The position numbers were made by a program, and so were the translations under genes. The notes beneath the pieces are model-generated. The model was not told the DNA's origin. It saw only the letters and a list, made by a program, of their open reading frames with translations, and did no database searches. A DNA stretch of 64,000 bases from CAVTUU01 sp045804965 (GTDB lineage Bacteria; Chloroflexota; Chloroflexia; Thermomicrobiales; UBA6265): positions 297,722-361,721 of the forward strand of contig JBJMMD010000016.1 of NCBI GenBank assembly GCA_045804965.1. The letters are read 5' to 3'. Positions 53,068-62,865 of this stretch are shown here, piece after piece (position 1 is the first letter of the stretch; each line of letters opens with the position of its first letter).

Positions 53068-54156
53068 ATGGACATGGATCAGATTGCGCGAGCGCGGATG
53101 AATCGTCGCCGGCTCGTCGGCACCTCACTTGCCATTCCGGCGCTGGCGGTGCTTCCGCTCAGCGTTCGCCGCGCACTTGCGCAAGACAAGATTTCCGTGA
53201 CGATGGTCACCGACACCGCGGGTCTCGGCGACCAGAACTTCAACGACCTCGCGGACTCAGCCGGCAAGAAGGCAGCCGCTGACTTCGGCATCACCTGGAA
53301 AGTCATTGAGTCGCAGAATGCAGCGGATTATGTACCTAATCTGACCGCTGCCGCTGAGCAAAGTGGGCTGTCGATCGGGGTCGGTTACCTGCTGACCGAC
53401 GCGATAGCTGCCGTCGCTACGCAGTTCTCCGACAACAAATTCCTGCTCATTGATTCAGTAGTAGAGCCGACAAACGTCCGCTCCGTAACCTTCAAAGAGC
53501 AAGAAGGCGCCTTCCTTGCCGGGGTCGCCGCCGCACTTACCACCAAGACCAACAAGCTTGGCGTCGTCGGCGGTGAGAAGATTCCGCCAGTCATTCGGTA
53601 TCAAGTCGGCTTCCAGGCTGGCGTGAAGTCGATCAATGAAGACGCTGAGGTCACCGTCAGCTACGTGAACTCCTTCGACGATGTACAGCTCGGGAAGGAA
53701 CTTGCGCTTGCGCAATTCAATCAAGGCGCGGACATCGTCTTCCCAGTCGCGGGCAGGAGTGGCATCGGGGGATATGAAGCGGTCAAGGAGAAGGGTCAGG
53801 GCTTCTGGGTGATCGGCGCCGATGTCGATCAGGATCACCTCGCGCCCGGATTCCAACTCTGCGTTTCTCGGAAGGGCGTCGATACCGCGGTCTATGACAC
53901 GATCAAATCGGTGGTGGACGACGAGTTCGCGGGTGGCCCGGCGAACCTCGGCATCAAGGAGGGATACATTTCGCTGCAGACACCGGGCAATCGAGTCGAT
54001 TCCGAGACGCTCGCGCTCGCCGGTGGCTATCAAAAGGCGATCGTCGAAGGAACGATCGTCGTGCCGACGACTGAAGACGAGCTGGCTTCGTTCCAGGTGC
54101 CTCCGCAGCCGTCTCCGGTGCCGGTCGCCTCACCAGAAGGCACGCCAACATCCTGA
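53068..54156 (+). CDS. BMP-family (PnrA-like) nucleoside-binding protein, Tat-exported
   Basis: 362-residue substrate-binding protein. The signal MNRRRLVGTSLAIPALAVLP has a twin-arginine-like pair and ends at ALA. The mature part shows VTDTAGLGDQNFNDLADSAG, the BMP-family start, then QEGAFLAGVAAALTTK, GVVGGEKIPPVIRYQVGFQAG and VIGADVDQDHLAPG. The C-terminus ends in a Pro/Thr-rich tail. GGGAGGGAG precedes the ATG. With the next three genes it forms a complete nucleoside-type importer. Confidence 0.93.
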   Translation: MDMDQIARARMNRRRLVGTSLAIPALAVLPLSVRRALAQDKISVTMVTDTAGLGDQNFNDLADSAGKKAAADFGITWKVIESQNAADYVPNLTAAAEQSGLSIGVGYLLTDAIAAVATQFSDNKFLLIDSVVEPTNVRSVTFKEQEGAFLAGVAAALTTKTNKLGVVGGEKIPPVIRYQVGFQAGVKSINEDAEVTVSYVNSFDDVQLGKELALAQFNQGADIVFPVAGRSGIGGYEAVKEKGQGFWVIGADVDQDHLAPGFQLCVSRKGVDTAVYDTIKSVVDDEFAGGPANLGIKEGYISLQTPGNRVDSETLALAGGYQKAIVEGTIVVPTTEDELASFQVPPQPSPVPVASPEGTPTS

Positions 54157-54263
54157 TCGCTTAATCAATGCGAGGAGGCGGGAAGCGAACCATGAGCGTA
54201 GTATCTTGAGACTGCGCCCGTGACCAATCTTCTCGCCTCTACGCGTTTGTTTGAGGTTGTGGT

Positions 54264-55811
54264 ATGAGCCAGGCGCCAACGTCGCCGCCAGCCGTCGAGA
54301 TGCGGGGAATCGTCAAGCGCTTCCCCGGCGTCGTTGCCAATGACGGCGTTGAGCTGAGCATCAGCAAGGGCGAAATTCACGCGCTACTTGGCGAAAATGG
54401 CGCCGGCAAATCGACGCTGATGAACATCCTCTTCGGCCTGTATCACCCCGATGAAGGCGAGATCTTCATCGATGGCCGTCCGGTCAGATTTCATGGACCG
54501 CGTGACGCGGTCAATGCCGGTCTCGGCATGGTCCATCAGCACTTCATGCTCATCCCGCGCTTTACGGTGACCGAAAACGTCATCCTCGGCTCGGAAGGCG
54601 ACGCGGTCCGCCTCGATCGCGACGCGGCCGCAACACGAGTCAACCGCATCGCGGAGGATTATGGCCTCCGCGTCGATCCCGATGCGGTCTTGGGCGATTT
54701 GCCGGTTGGGATGCAGCAGCGAGTTGAAATCCTGCGCACGCTCTATCAGGGCGCGCGCACACTCATCCTCGACGAGCCCACCGCCCTGCTCACGCCCCAG
54801 GAGGTCGACGAGCTCTATGGAATCCTCGGTCGCTTGCGTGAGGGTGGTGGGACGATCATTTTCATTACTCATAAACTCCGCGAAGTCGCCGCGATCAGCG
54901 ATCGGGTCACGGTAATTCGCCGCGGCAAAACCGTCGGTACCCGCATCACACGCGACACGACCGCGCCCGAACTCGCCGAGATGATGGTCGGGCGCGAAGT
55001 TTTGCTTCGCGTCTCACGTCCTCCTGCCGTGCCGGGCGAGCCGATCTTGGTCGCCCGCGAGCTGACGCTGCGCCGGGATGGCGGAGTGAATGCGCTCGAT
55101 GGGCTCAGCCTCGAGGTTCGCCGCCGCGAGATCGTCGGCATCTGCGGCGTCGAGGGGAATGGGCAAACCGAACTTGTGGAAACCCTCGCTGGTCTCCGCC
55201 GTCCGGATTCCGGCATGGTCCACCTCAACGGAGTCGACGTTACCGGCTTGGGACCCCACGAGTTGCGCCTTGCTGGACTCGCGTACATCCCGGAGGACCG
55301 GCATCATCGCGGTCTGGTGTTGCCGTTTTCGCTGACCGAAAACGTGCTCCTCGGCAACGCCGAAGACGAGCCGTTCAGCAAGGGTGGGCGTATCGACTAC
55401 AACACGAGTGAGAAGATTACGACTCAATTGATGTCCGAGTACGACGTCCGCGCGCCGTCGGCCAAGGTCACGGCAGCGACGCTTTCAGGCGGGAATCAAC
55501 AGAAACTGATTATTGCCCGCGAGCTTCATCGCGAACCGGACGTGTTGCTGGCCGTGCAACCAACGCGCGGTCTCGATGTCGGCGCGATCGAATTTGTCCA
55601 CAAGCAGCTAGTCAGCGAACGCGATAAGGGCCGCGGCGTGTTGCTCATTTCGTTCGATCTGGATGAAATCTTGGATCTGAGCGACCGTCTGTTGGTGCTC
55701 TTCCAGGGGAAGATCGTGGGCGATTTCGTCAGCGGCGGCGTCTCGCGCACCGAGCTAGGCCTGCGGATGGGAGGCCGGAGCAGCGATGAGCATGCGGCCG
55801 TCGAGGTCTAG
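54264..55811 (+). CDS. nupO: ABC importer ATPase with two nucleotide-binding domains (NupO/YufO type)
   Basis: 515-residue double ATPase. Domain 1 has GENGAGKSTLMNILFGLY, DLPVGMQQRVEILRTLY and LILDEPTALLT. Domain 2 has a degenerate Walker A GVEGNGQTELVE and signature LSGGNQQKLIIARELH, with VQPTRGLDVGA in place of a standard Walker B, as usual in this class. Its stop overlaps the next permease by 26 bases. It energises nucleoside uptake. Confidence 0.94.
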   Translation: MSQAPTSPPAVEMRGIVKRFPGVVANDGVELSISKGEIHALLGENGAGKSTLMNILFGLYHPDEGEIFIDGRPVRFHGPRDAVNAGLGMVHQHFMLIPRFTVTENVILGSEGDAVRLDRDAAATRVNRIAEDYGLRVDPDAVLGDLPVGMQQRVEILRTLYQGARTLILDEPTALLTPQEVDELYGILGRLREGGGTIIFITHKLREVAAISDRVTVIRRGKTVGTRITRDTTAPELAEMMVGREVLLRVSRPPAVPGEPILVARELTLRRDGGVNALDGLSLEVRRREIVGICGVEGNGQTELVETLAGLRRPDSGMVHLNGVDVTGLGPHELRLAGLAYIPEDRHHRGLVLPFSLTENVLLGNAEDEPFSKGGRIDYNTSEKITTQLMSEYDVRAPSAKVTAATLSGGNQQKLIIARELHREPDVLLAVQPTRGLDVGAIEFVHKQLVSERDKGRGVLLISFDLDEILDLSDRLLVLFQGKIVGDFVSGGVSRTELGLRMGGRSSDEHAAVEV

Positions 55812-56928
55812 TTTCGGTCATTTCCTCCGCGGGACCGCGCTCGGCGCGATCCTCAGCTCGTTGGCGGCAGTAGTCGTCGCCCTCCTGATCGGCTTTCTCA
55901 TCATTCTCATTTCCGGCGACGATCCGGTCGAGGCCTATCGCGCGCTCTTCCACGGCGCCGTCGGCGACAAGCGGGGTATTGGCGAAACGCTCGTGCTCTC
56001 GACGCCTCTGCTCTTGGCGGGACTTGCCTTCGCGATCCCGTTCCGCGCCGGGATGTTCAACATCGGCGCGGAAGGACAGCTTGTGATTGGCGGCCTGGCC
56101 GCGGGACTCGTGGGCGCGGTCGATCTTGGCCTACCCATATATCTCCACCTACCGCTGGCGTTGCTCGCGGCTGCCGTGGCGGGCGGACTTTGGGGGGCGA
56201 TTCCTGGCGCCTTGAAGGCCTGGTCCGGCGCGCACGAAGTCATCACCACGATCATGCTCAATTACATCGCGTTCCGCGTGGTCGCGTACACGTTGAATGA
56301 GGCAGATAGCTGGTTGCCGGTCAACCCGATGTTGCAAGCGTCCGATCCCGTCGAAAAGTCCGCCAAGTTGCCGATTATCTTGCACGGCACGCGTTTGCAC
56401 GCCGGCTTCTTGCTTGCGCTCGCCGCGGCCGCGGTGCTCTGGTATCTGCTCTTCCGGACAATATTTGGTTATCGGATTCGCACCGTCGGCTCTAGCCGAG
56501 GAGCCGCCGACTACGCCGGTTTCTCCTGGAAGCGCACGATCATCGTCGCGATGTTCACCGGCGGGCTGATGGCCGGTCTCGGCGGGGCCGCCGAAAACCT
56601 CGGCTTGCAAGGGCGCGTCTACAACATTTCACCCGGCTATGGATTCACCGCGATTGCCGTCGGTCTCGTCGGCCGCAATCATCCCCTTGGGATCGTGCTC
56701 GCCGCGTTGCTCTTTGGCGCATTGCGATCGGGCGCGACTGAGATGCAAAACACCGCCGGAACTTCGAAAGAGCTCGTTCAAATCCTACAAGGACTGGTGA
56801 TTTTGTCCGTGTCGGGATTCTCGTCGATCGGGTACTTGATGCGAAGACGAACGACGCGGCGGCGGGCCGAACCCGCGGTCACGACGACCGTCGGCGTCGA
56901 GCCTGGATATGAAAATCCGGCGATCTAG
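55786..56928 (+). CDS. nupP: ABC nucleoside importer permease (NupP/YufP type)
   Basis: 380-residue membrane protein with about eight helices, typical BPD_transp_2 family text (FAIPFRAGMFNIGAEGQLVIGGL; GALKAWSGAHEVITTIMLNYIA; SRGAADYAGFSWKRTI; YGFTAIAVGLVGRNHPLG). It overlaps the ATPase gene and is followed by a second permease, making a heterodimeric channel. Confidence 0.94.
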   Translation: MSMRPSRSSFGHFLRGTALGAILSSLAAVVVALLIGFLIILISGDDPVEAYRALFHGAVGDKRGIGETLVLSTPLLLAGLAFAIPFRAGMFNIGAEGQLVIGGLAAGLVGAVDLGLPIYLHLPLALLAAAVAGGLWGAIPGALKAWSGAHEVITTIMLNYIAFRVVAYTLNEADSWLPVNPMLQASDPVEKSAKLPIILHGTRLHAGFLLALAAAAVLWYLLFRTIFGYRIRTVGSSRGAADYAGFSWKRTIIVAMFTGGLMAGLGGAAENLGLQGRVYNISPGYGFTAIAVGLVGRNHPLGIVLAALLFGALRSGATEMQNTAGTSKELVQILQGLVILSVSGFSSIGYLMRRRTTRRRAEPAVTTTVGVEPGYENPAI

Positions 56929-56958
56929 CGCTCGCGAGCGGATGAACGGGAGTCGACG

Positions 56959-57840
56959 TTGGGGGATTTCTTTACTGTAGCTCTGCTCACCGCGACGTTG
57001 CGGTTCACGACGCCGCTGCTCTTCGCGGCGATGGGCGGGTTGCTCTCCGAACGCTCGGGCGTGATGAATATCGCGCTCGAAGGCTTCATGCTCGTCGGCG
57101 CGTTCTCGTCAGTCATTGGCACGTATTACCTGCATAGCCCCTGGCTCGGATTAGTGTGCGGACTGCTCGCCGCAGGCGCCTCCGCCGGGATCCATGCCTT
57201 TTGGTGCATTACGCTGCGGGCCGATCAGATCGTGGCGGGCACTGCCATCAATCTCCTCGGCGCGGGCGTTCCGGCTTTTCTCTTGCAGCGCCTGTTTGGC
57301 GTCTCCGGGCGCTCACCGCAAGTCGAGAAGCTGCCGAACTTCGCAAATGGCGTCAACGTGCTCGTGCCCGTGGCCTTCATCCTTGTCCCGGTCATTCACT
57401 ACCTGCTCTTCTCGACCAAACCTGGTCTCCGAATCATGGCCTCGGGCGAGCACCCCCAGGCGGCCGAAGCGGTCGGCATCAACGTGACCATCTTCCGCTA
57501 CACCTGCGTGATCGCGAGCGGTGTGCTCGCCGGCGCCGGCGGCGCGTTTCTCTCGATCGGAGATGTCCCGATCTACACAACCGGGATGACCCAGGGCCGC
57601 GGCTTTATCGCCCTGGCGGCGGTGATTTTTGGCAACTGGACCCCCATCGGCACGTTAGGCGCGTCGTTTCTCTTCGGCGCTTCGCAGGCGTTCCAGGTTC
57701 AGGCGCAAGCGGCCGGGTTGCCGATCTCGAAGGACCTGCTAGTGGTGCTGCCGTACGTCTTGACCCTCGTTGCCATCACCGGGCTCGTCCGCCATTCACG
57801 GCCGCCCGCCGGTCTCGGCCAACACGCGACCGCGGAATAA
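56959..57840 (+). CDS. nupQ: ABC nucleoside importer permease (NupQ/YufQ type)
   Basis: 293-residue second permease. It begins GDFFTVALLTATLRFTTPLL and contains SERSGVMNIALEGFMLVGA, VAGTAINLLGAGVPAFLL, GEHPQAAEAVGINVTIFRY and GMTQGRGFIALAAVIFGNWTP, all typical of the family. The TTG start at 56959 lies 30 bases after the previous stop. It completes the four-gene importer. Confidence 0.93.
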   Translation: MGDFFTVALLTATLRFTTPLLFAAMGGLLSERSGVMNIALEGFMLVGAFSSVIGTYYLHSPWLGLVCGLLAAGASAGIHAFWCITLRADQIVAGTAINLLGAGVPAFLLQRLFGVSGRSPQVEKLPNFANGVNVLVPVAFILVPVIHYLLFSTKPGLRIMASGEHPQAAEAVGINVTIFRYTCVIASGVLAGAGGAFLSIGDVPIYTTGMTQGRGFIALAAVIFGNWTPIGTLGASFLFGASQAFQVQAQAAGLPISKDLLVVLPYVLTLVAITGLVRHSRPPAGLGQHATAE

Positions 57841-58072
57841 TCAAGCGACGTAAGCCCTGTCATACCCAGCACCCGCGCCATCAGCGCCCGCTCGTCATCG
57901 TTGGTTGAGAAACATTGGCGTCACGCATGCCCGCCCTCCGCGAACGCCTCGGTGCACTCCGGCGAAAAGTGCGACGCAGACGCAAGCTAGACCGTTCCGC
58001 TCCGAATGCTAGAATCGGCCAATTCTGCCAGTGTCTCGATGCGGCCGGGCTTAGACAGAGACGGAGCGGCGC

Positions 58073-59344
58073 ATGACGGAAACTCTCCTCAATTTGGTCT
58101 CCCGCGATCTCTTGCTCGACATTCCGCCCATGCCGCGCGCTTTGATCGGCGCCGGGCTTTATCAACGCGCCGGCATCGAAGCAAAAGAGATGGGCTTCAA
58201 GCGGGCGTTGATCGCGACAACGGGGCTGCGCGGCACGGGCATCGTCGAGGAAATCGCGGCGCTGCTCAAGACCGAAGGTGTCGAGCCAATTATCTACGAC
58301 CAGATTGAGTCGAACCCTAAAGACACGAACGTGATGGACCTGTACCAGCTCTACACCAGCGAGCGCTGCGATGGCTACGTTTCGATCGGCGGGGGCAGCG
58401 CGCACGATGCGACGAAGGGTGCGCGCTTCGTCGGCGCGCACGACGGCCGGGCAATCAACGAGTTCCGCGGCGCCCCGCATGCCCAGCGCGCGCCAACCCC
58501 GCCCCATATCGCGATCAACACCACGTCCGGCACCGGCTCCGAGACGACCAAGATGTCAGTTCTGACTGATACAACCTCCGACGATGCGCCGCGCAAGTGG
58601 GTCATACGCTCGGATGCAACCGTGCCCACCATCGGAATCAACGACCCCGTGCTGCACATGACCATGCCAGAAGATCTCACCGCGTTCTGTGGCTACGACG
58701 TGATCGCGCATGCCAGCGAAACCTTCTTCTCGCCACACGCAAATCCTCATTCGCGCGCTCTGGCCACGGAATCGCTGCGGCTCGTCGCGACCAACTTGCG
58801 CGAATCCGTTGCCAATCCGAACAACTACGAGGCGCGGACGAACGTGATGTGGGCGCAGTGGATGGCAGCGATGAGCTTCATGAGTGGCAAACTCGGAATC
58901 GTCCACGGTATCTCGCACGCTGTCAGCGCCTACTATGACACGCACCACGGGCTGAACTGCGGCATCATCTTGCCGCGTGCGTTGGCGGATGCGGCGGCAG
59001 TGGCGCCGCGGGCGGTTGCGGAAATCGCGCGCTGCATGGGCGAGGAAACGACCGGGCTTTCGCCGTCGCGCGCAGCCGATAAGGCGGTCGAGGCGATGGC
59101 CAGATTACTGACCGATCTCGAAACGCCGCAGAATTTCACATCGATCCGCAAGTACACGAATTCGCGCATGGGCATGGGCCCGTATGTCGACTGGGGGGGC
59201 GAGCAGATCACGGGCGATGCGACGGACATCGAGCGCGTGACGAGGCACATCATCGAGGAGGGCCCATTTCAATTCAGCGCTCGCCCGATGACGCCGGAAC
59301 GGATCCGCGCGATGGTGACCGAGACGATGACCGAAACGCTCTAG
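58073..59344 (+). CDS. Iron-type (group III) alcohol dehydrogenase
   Basis: 423-residue NAD-dependent dehydrogenase. It shows VSIGGGSAHDATKGARFVG, INTTSGTGSETTKMSVLTD, and metal ligands in AFCGYDVIAHASETFFSPHA (Asp, His) and KLGIVHGISHAVSAYYDTHHG (His, His). The C-terminal region (RKYTNSRMGMGPYVDWGGEQ) is longer than in simple family members and recalls methanol/NDMA-type enzymes. GGAG precedes the ATG. It is followed 14 bases later by the MoxR-like gene, suggesting a functional link. Substrate unproven. Confidence 0.88.
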   Translation: MTETLLNLVSRDLLLDIPPMPRALIGAGLYQRAGIEAKEMGFKRALIATTGLRGTGIVEEIAALLKTEGVEPIIYDQIESNPKDTNVMDLYQLYTSERCDGYVSIGGGSAHDATKGARFVGAHDGRAINEFRGAPHAQRAPTPPHIAINTTSGTGSETTKMSVLTDTTSDDAPRKWVIRSDATVPTIGINDPVLHMTMPEDLTAFCGYDVIAHASETFFSPHANPHSRALATESLRLVATNLRESVANPNNYEARTNVMWAQWMAAMSFMSGKLGIVHGISHAVSAYYDTHHGLNCGIILPRALADAAAVAPRAVAEIARCMGEETTGLSPSRAADKAVEAMARLLTDLETPQNFTSIRKYTNSRMGMGPYVDWGGEQITGDATDIERVTRHIIEEGPFQFSARPMTPERIRAMVTETMTETL

Positions 59345-59358
59345 AGGCACGTGCTCGG

Positions 59359-60273
59359 ATGACGACCCAATTCGATCGCCCGGAAGACGTCCAACATGCC
59401 CTGCTGGCGCAGGGGTATCTCGCTGATCTCGCAACCGCGACCGTCGTTCTCCTTGGTCTGAAGCTCGACAAGCCATTGCTCGTCGAAGGCCCGGCCGGTG
59501 TTGGCAAAACCGCGCTCGCGACCTCATGGGCGCAGGCGACGGCTCGCGACTTGATTCGGCTCCAATGCTATGACGGACTGGACGAAGCCCGAGCACTGTA
59601 TGAGTGGTCCTACGGCAAGCAGTTGCTGGCAACCCAACTCGTGCGCGAACGCTTAAGCAAGGACCTTGCGGAAGCCGTGTCGCTGACCGACGCGCTCGCT
59701 CATCTCGAAGAAGGCGGCGCGGTCGACGCGTTCTTCTCCGAGCGCTTTCTCGTTCCCCGGCCGCTCTTGCAAGCGATCCGCTCGCCCACGCCCGTGCTGC
59801 TTCTGATCGACGAGGTCGACCGCGCGGACGAAGCGTTCGAAGCGCTTCTGCTGGAAACGCTCAGCGATTATCAGGTCTCGGTGCCCGAACTCGGTCCCTT
59901 GCGCGCGACCCATGTGCCGGTTGTGATCCTCACCAGCAATGCCACTCGTGACCTCAGTGACGCCTTGAAGCGAAGATGCCTGCACATCGCGCTCGACTAT
60001 CCCAGCGCGGAAACGGAGCGCGACATTGTCCGCCTCGCCGTGCCCGGCATCGACGAGCGCTTAGCCGCCGCCCTCGTCGAAGCGATCGGCCAGATTCGCT
60101 TGCTCGACTTGCGCAAGCGCCCCAGCGTGGGCGAAACGCTCGATTGGGCGCGGGCCTTGATAGCGCTCGGCGTCGACTCCCTCGACAAGCCGAGCATCCT
60201 CGCGACGACGGGCGTCATCGCGAAATACGCGACCGACGCGGAACAGATTCGCCATGCCCTCGCCGGCGACTAA
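59359..60273 (+). CDS. MoxR-family AAA ATPase (CoxD-like)
   Basis: 304-residue AAA+ ATPase with Walker A LLVEGPAGVGKTALATSW, Walker B VLLLIDEVDRADEAFEALL, and sensor text VILTSNATRDLSDALKRRC. MoxR proteins work with VWA proteins to insert metals or activate enzymes; CoxD does this for CO dehydrogenase. Its 3' end overlaps the VWA gene by 20 bases. The target here may be the preceding alcohol dehydrogenase or an enzyme outside the window. Confidence 0.9.
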   Translation: MTTQFDRPEDVQHALLAQGYLADLATATVVLLGLKLDKPLLVEGPAGVGKTALATSWAQATARDLIRLQCYDGLDEARALYEWSYGKQLLATQLVRERLSKDLAEAVSLTDALAHLEEGGAVDAFFSERFLVPRPLLQAIRSPTPVLLLIDEVDRADEAFEALLLETLSDYQVSVPELGPLRATHVPVVILTSNATRDLSDALKRRCLHIALDYPSAETERDIVRLAVPGIDERLAAALVEAIGQIRLLDLRKRPSVGETLDWARALIALGVDSLDKPSILATTGVIAKYATDAEQIRHALAGD

Positions 60274-61777
60274 GGGCCGCAAGTCGTCGCCAACCGCGCC
60301 GGTGAATCGGATCGTCGGGTTCGGCCGCCTGCTACGAGCCAACGGCGTTCCCGTCTCGCAAGCCGAAATTGCTGATGCCCTCCGTGCCATCGAGACCATG
60401 CCGGAGGCCATACGGACGCGCGCAGGACTTGCGGCGACGCTTGCCGCGACGCTGGTAAAGCGCTCATCTGACCTCCCGGCGTTCCGCAAGCTGTTTGCGT
60501 TCTGGTTCGAGATCGAGCGACCGCTGAACGACTCCCATTCCCATGTTCAACAGCAAGTTGGGACCGCTGAACTTGCTGGCGTCGATCTGCTGCCCCGGCC
60601 AGGCGCGGCGATCGATGCGGGCCAAGCGCGGCACGAGCACGGGACCCGCGTGAATCTGCGGCAGTTCTTCGGCGAAGGCGTTTCGCGGCCCGAGCACGAC
60701 CATCACGCCGGCGATCGCTTGCGGCTGACCTGGCTCGGCAGCGAACTCGAATACGATCAGTCGGCCGGCGCTCCGCCGCTGGAGGCAGGATTCGCCGGCA
60801 GCTTCGGCCTGCGCCGGGTCGCCACGAGCGGACGCCCGGGCGCGTTGCGGCCACCGTCCACGGTCGAGATTCCTCGCTCTGTCGTCATGAACGGGCTCCG
60901 CGAGCTGTTCGATGCGAGCAACCCGGACGAACAATTTCTTGCTTGGCTCGAGAAGCACGCATCCGGCATCCGGCGCGAGCAGCGAGCAATGACCTCTGAT
61001 TTGTGGCCGGTCATCGACGAAGACGCGGCTCAATCTGCGCTACCCGATCTGCGCTGGGATGCGCTCTCGATTGAGGACCTCACTCGCCTCGAACGCACCG
61101 TTCACCGCCTGGGGAAGCAGCTCGGCGGCGCGCCGGGAAGTCGGAAGGTGTCGCGGCGAGGCCGGCTCGACGCCCGCCGCACCTTTCGCCGCGCCGCTGC
61201 CACCGGCGGCGTCCCGTTCACGCCGGTCTTCCGTGCCCGCCGCGAGGATCGGCCGCGCCTGATCGTGCTCTGCGACGTCAGTCTCTCCGTGCGCGGGGCG
61301 GCCAGATGGCTGCTCGCCGTTAGCCAAGCCGCGCAACGACAAACCGGACGGGTGCGTACGTTCGTCTTCGTGCGGCAACTCAGGGACGTGACCTTGACGC
61401 TTGCACAAAGCAATTTCGACGACGCAATCAGCAATATCTTCGGCGGCAAGCTGATCGACACCTCCGAAGCCAGCGACGGAGGACATGCCCTTGGCGAACT
61501 GCTCAAGCATCAGGTTGAACTGCTGACCGCAAAGACCACGTTGCTGATTCTCGGCGACGCGCGCAACAACGGCAACGACCCAAATCTGCCCGCGCTTGCC
61601 GAGCTGCGGCATCGCTGCCGGCACGTCATTTGGCTCACCCCCGAACAACGCGGCACTTGGAGCCTGGCGGGCTGCGATCTTCCACGCTATGCAACTCACT
61701 GCGATCTTGTGGCGACGGTGAGGACTCCGCACGACCTCGAACGGGTGGTAGCGACGATATCGACCGGCATTTGCTAG
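60254..61777 (+). CDS. VWA-domain protein (CoxE-like)
   Basis: 507-residue partner of the MoxR ATPase. The N-terminal half is helical and partly disordered (VGFGRLLRANGVPVSQAEIADAL at the start). The C-terminal third is a von Willebrand A domain with a metal site LIVLCDVSLSVRG (DxSxS), followed by VRTFVFVRQLRDVT and LLILGDARNNG. This is the CoxE pattern. It overlaps the ATPase gene, confirming a functional pair. No cox structural genes are present. Confidence 0.88.
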   Translation: MPSPATKGRKSSPTAPVNRIVGFGRLLRANGVPVSQAEIADALRAIETMPEAIRTRAGLAATLAATLVKRSSDLPAFRKLFAFWFEIERPLNDSHSHVQQQVGTAELAGVDLLPRPGAAIDAGQARHEHGTRVNLRQFFGEGVSRPEHDHHAGDRLRLTWLGSELEYDQSAGAPPLEAGFAGSFGLRRVATSGRPGALRPPSTVEIPRSVVMNGLRELFDASNPDEQFLAWLEKHASGIRREQRAMTSDLWPVIDEDAAQSALPDLRWDALSIEDLTRLERTVHRLGKQLGGAPGSRKVSRRGRLDARRTFRRAAATGGVPFTPVFRARREDRPRLIVLCDVSLSVRGAARWLLAVSQAAQRQTGRVRTFVFVRQLRDVTLTLAQSNFDDAISNIFGGKLIDTSEASDGGHALGELLKHQVELLTAKTTLLILGDARNNGNDPNLPALAELRHRCRHVIWLTPEQRGTWSLAGCDLPRYATHCDLVATVRTPHDLERVVATISTGIC

Positions 61778-61938
61778 CGTCACGCGTAGCACAGCAGCTG
61801 TCGTTCCATGGTTGCGCTTGAGCGCGTACAATGCGCCGCAACATTGGGGAGCGAAAACGCGGGGAGCTGAATCGCGACCGCGAGGGCGACGGCGCGGTGC
61901 ACCTGCGCGTGACCAGGGAGCAGGGAGGCGGACGAAAC

Positions 61939-62829
61939 ATGTCAGCACGCACGCCGGAGCGGACTCGCCTTGGTTATGGCGCGAACGTTCCCGGCGGAGA
62001 TCAGCTCTCGTGGTACTTCTTCCGCGTTTCCGGCATCATGCTTGTCATTCTAGCCCTCGGGCATATCCTCATCACGCACTACCTCAACGTCCCCTCCGAC
62101 ACCACGTTTGATTTCGTCTCAAAGCGCTGGGCCAATCCGCTCTGGCGGTCCTTTGATTGGTTGCTGCTGTTGATGGCACTCTGGCATGGATTGCTCGGAC
62201 TCCGCCTCTCAGTCACCGACTACGTGCGGCCCGCCGGCTGGCGCGTGCTGGGGAACTCGGTTGTGTGGGTGATCGGCATCGTCTTCACTGTCGTCGGTTC
62301 GATCACGATCTTGACGTTCAACGAGGCGCAGGCGCGGAACAACACTGGGCCGCTTGCCGACGCGCATTGGATCGCCGATGCGCTCGGGTACTCGCTCTTC
62401 GTCTTCGCGGTTGGAACCTATGTCGGGGCGATTGCGCTCATCGTCTGGGTCGTGCGCAGTTTGCGTGCGGGCGGTCCGCCCATCTACGCGGGCGACACCG
62501 GACAATATGCCTGGGCGCTCCACCGCGCAACCGGGCTCGGCGTCCTCTTTTTCTTACTGGTCCATATCCTCGACATCATGTTGATCGGGCTCGGGCGCGA
62601 GGTTTATGACAAGTCGGTCGATTTCTATGGGAACGCCTTCCTGCTGCCGATGGAAATCGCGCTCGTCGGCGCATTGATCTATCACAGCCTCAACGGCGTC
62701 CGCATCATTCTCATCGATTTCTGGGCGATGGGCACGCGTCAGCAACGCCAACTCTTTTGGGCCGCCCTCATTGGGGCCCTCGCCCTCACCATACCGAGCG
62801 CGATCATCATCCTGGCGCATGAGCTGTAG
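61939..62829 (+). CDS. Fused succinate dehydrogenase membrane anchor (SdhD-SdhC-like)
   Basis: 296-residue membrane protein with about six helices. The N-terminal half has SWYFFRVSGIMLVILALGHILI and LALWHGLLGLRLSVTDYV (SdhD-like His and DY). The C-terminal half has YAWALHRATGLGVLFFLLVHILDIM and LIYHSLNGVRIILIDFW (SdhC-like HR and His). Together these give the heme-ligand histidines of both subunits on one chain. GGGAGG lies about 12 bases before ATG 61939; longer readings add a basic, unconserved stretch. The catalytic subunits are not in the window. Confidence 0.8.
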   Translation: MSARTPERTRLGYGANVPGGDQLSWYFFRVSGIMLVILALGHILITHYLNVPSDTTFDFVSKRWANPLWRSFDWLLLLMALWHGLLGLRLSVTDYVRPAGWRVLGNSVVWVIGIVFTVVGSITILTFNEAQARNNTGPLADAHWIADALGYSLFVFAVGTYVGAIALIVWVVRSLRAGGPPIYAGDTGQYAWALHRATGLGVLFFLLVHILDIMLIGLGREVYDKSVDFYGNAFLLPMEIALVGALIYHSLNGVRIILIDFWAMGTRQQRQLFWAALIGALALTIPSAIIILAHEL

Positions 62830-62865
62830 GGCTCTTTGCTTGACAACCTGAGGAGGCTACTCTCG

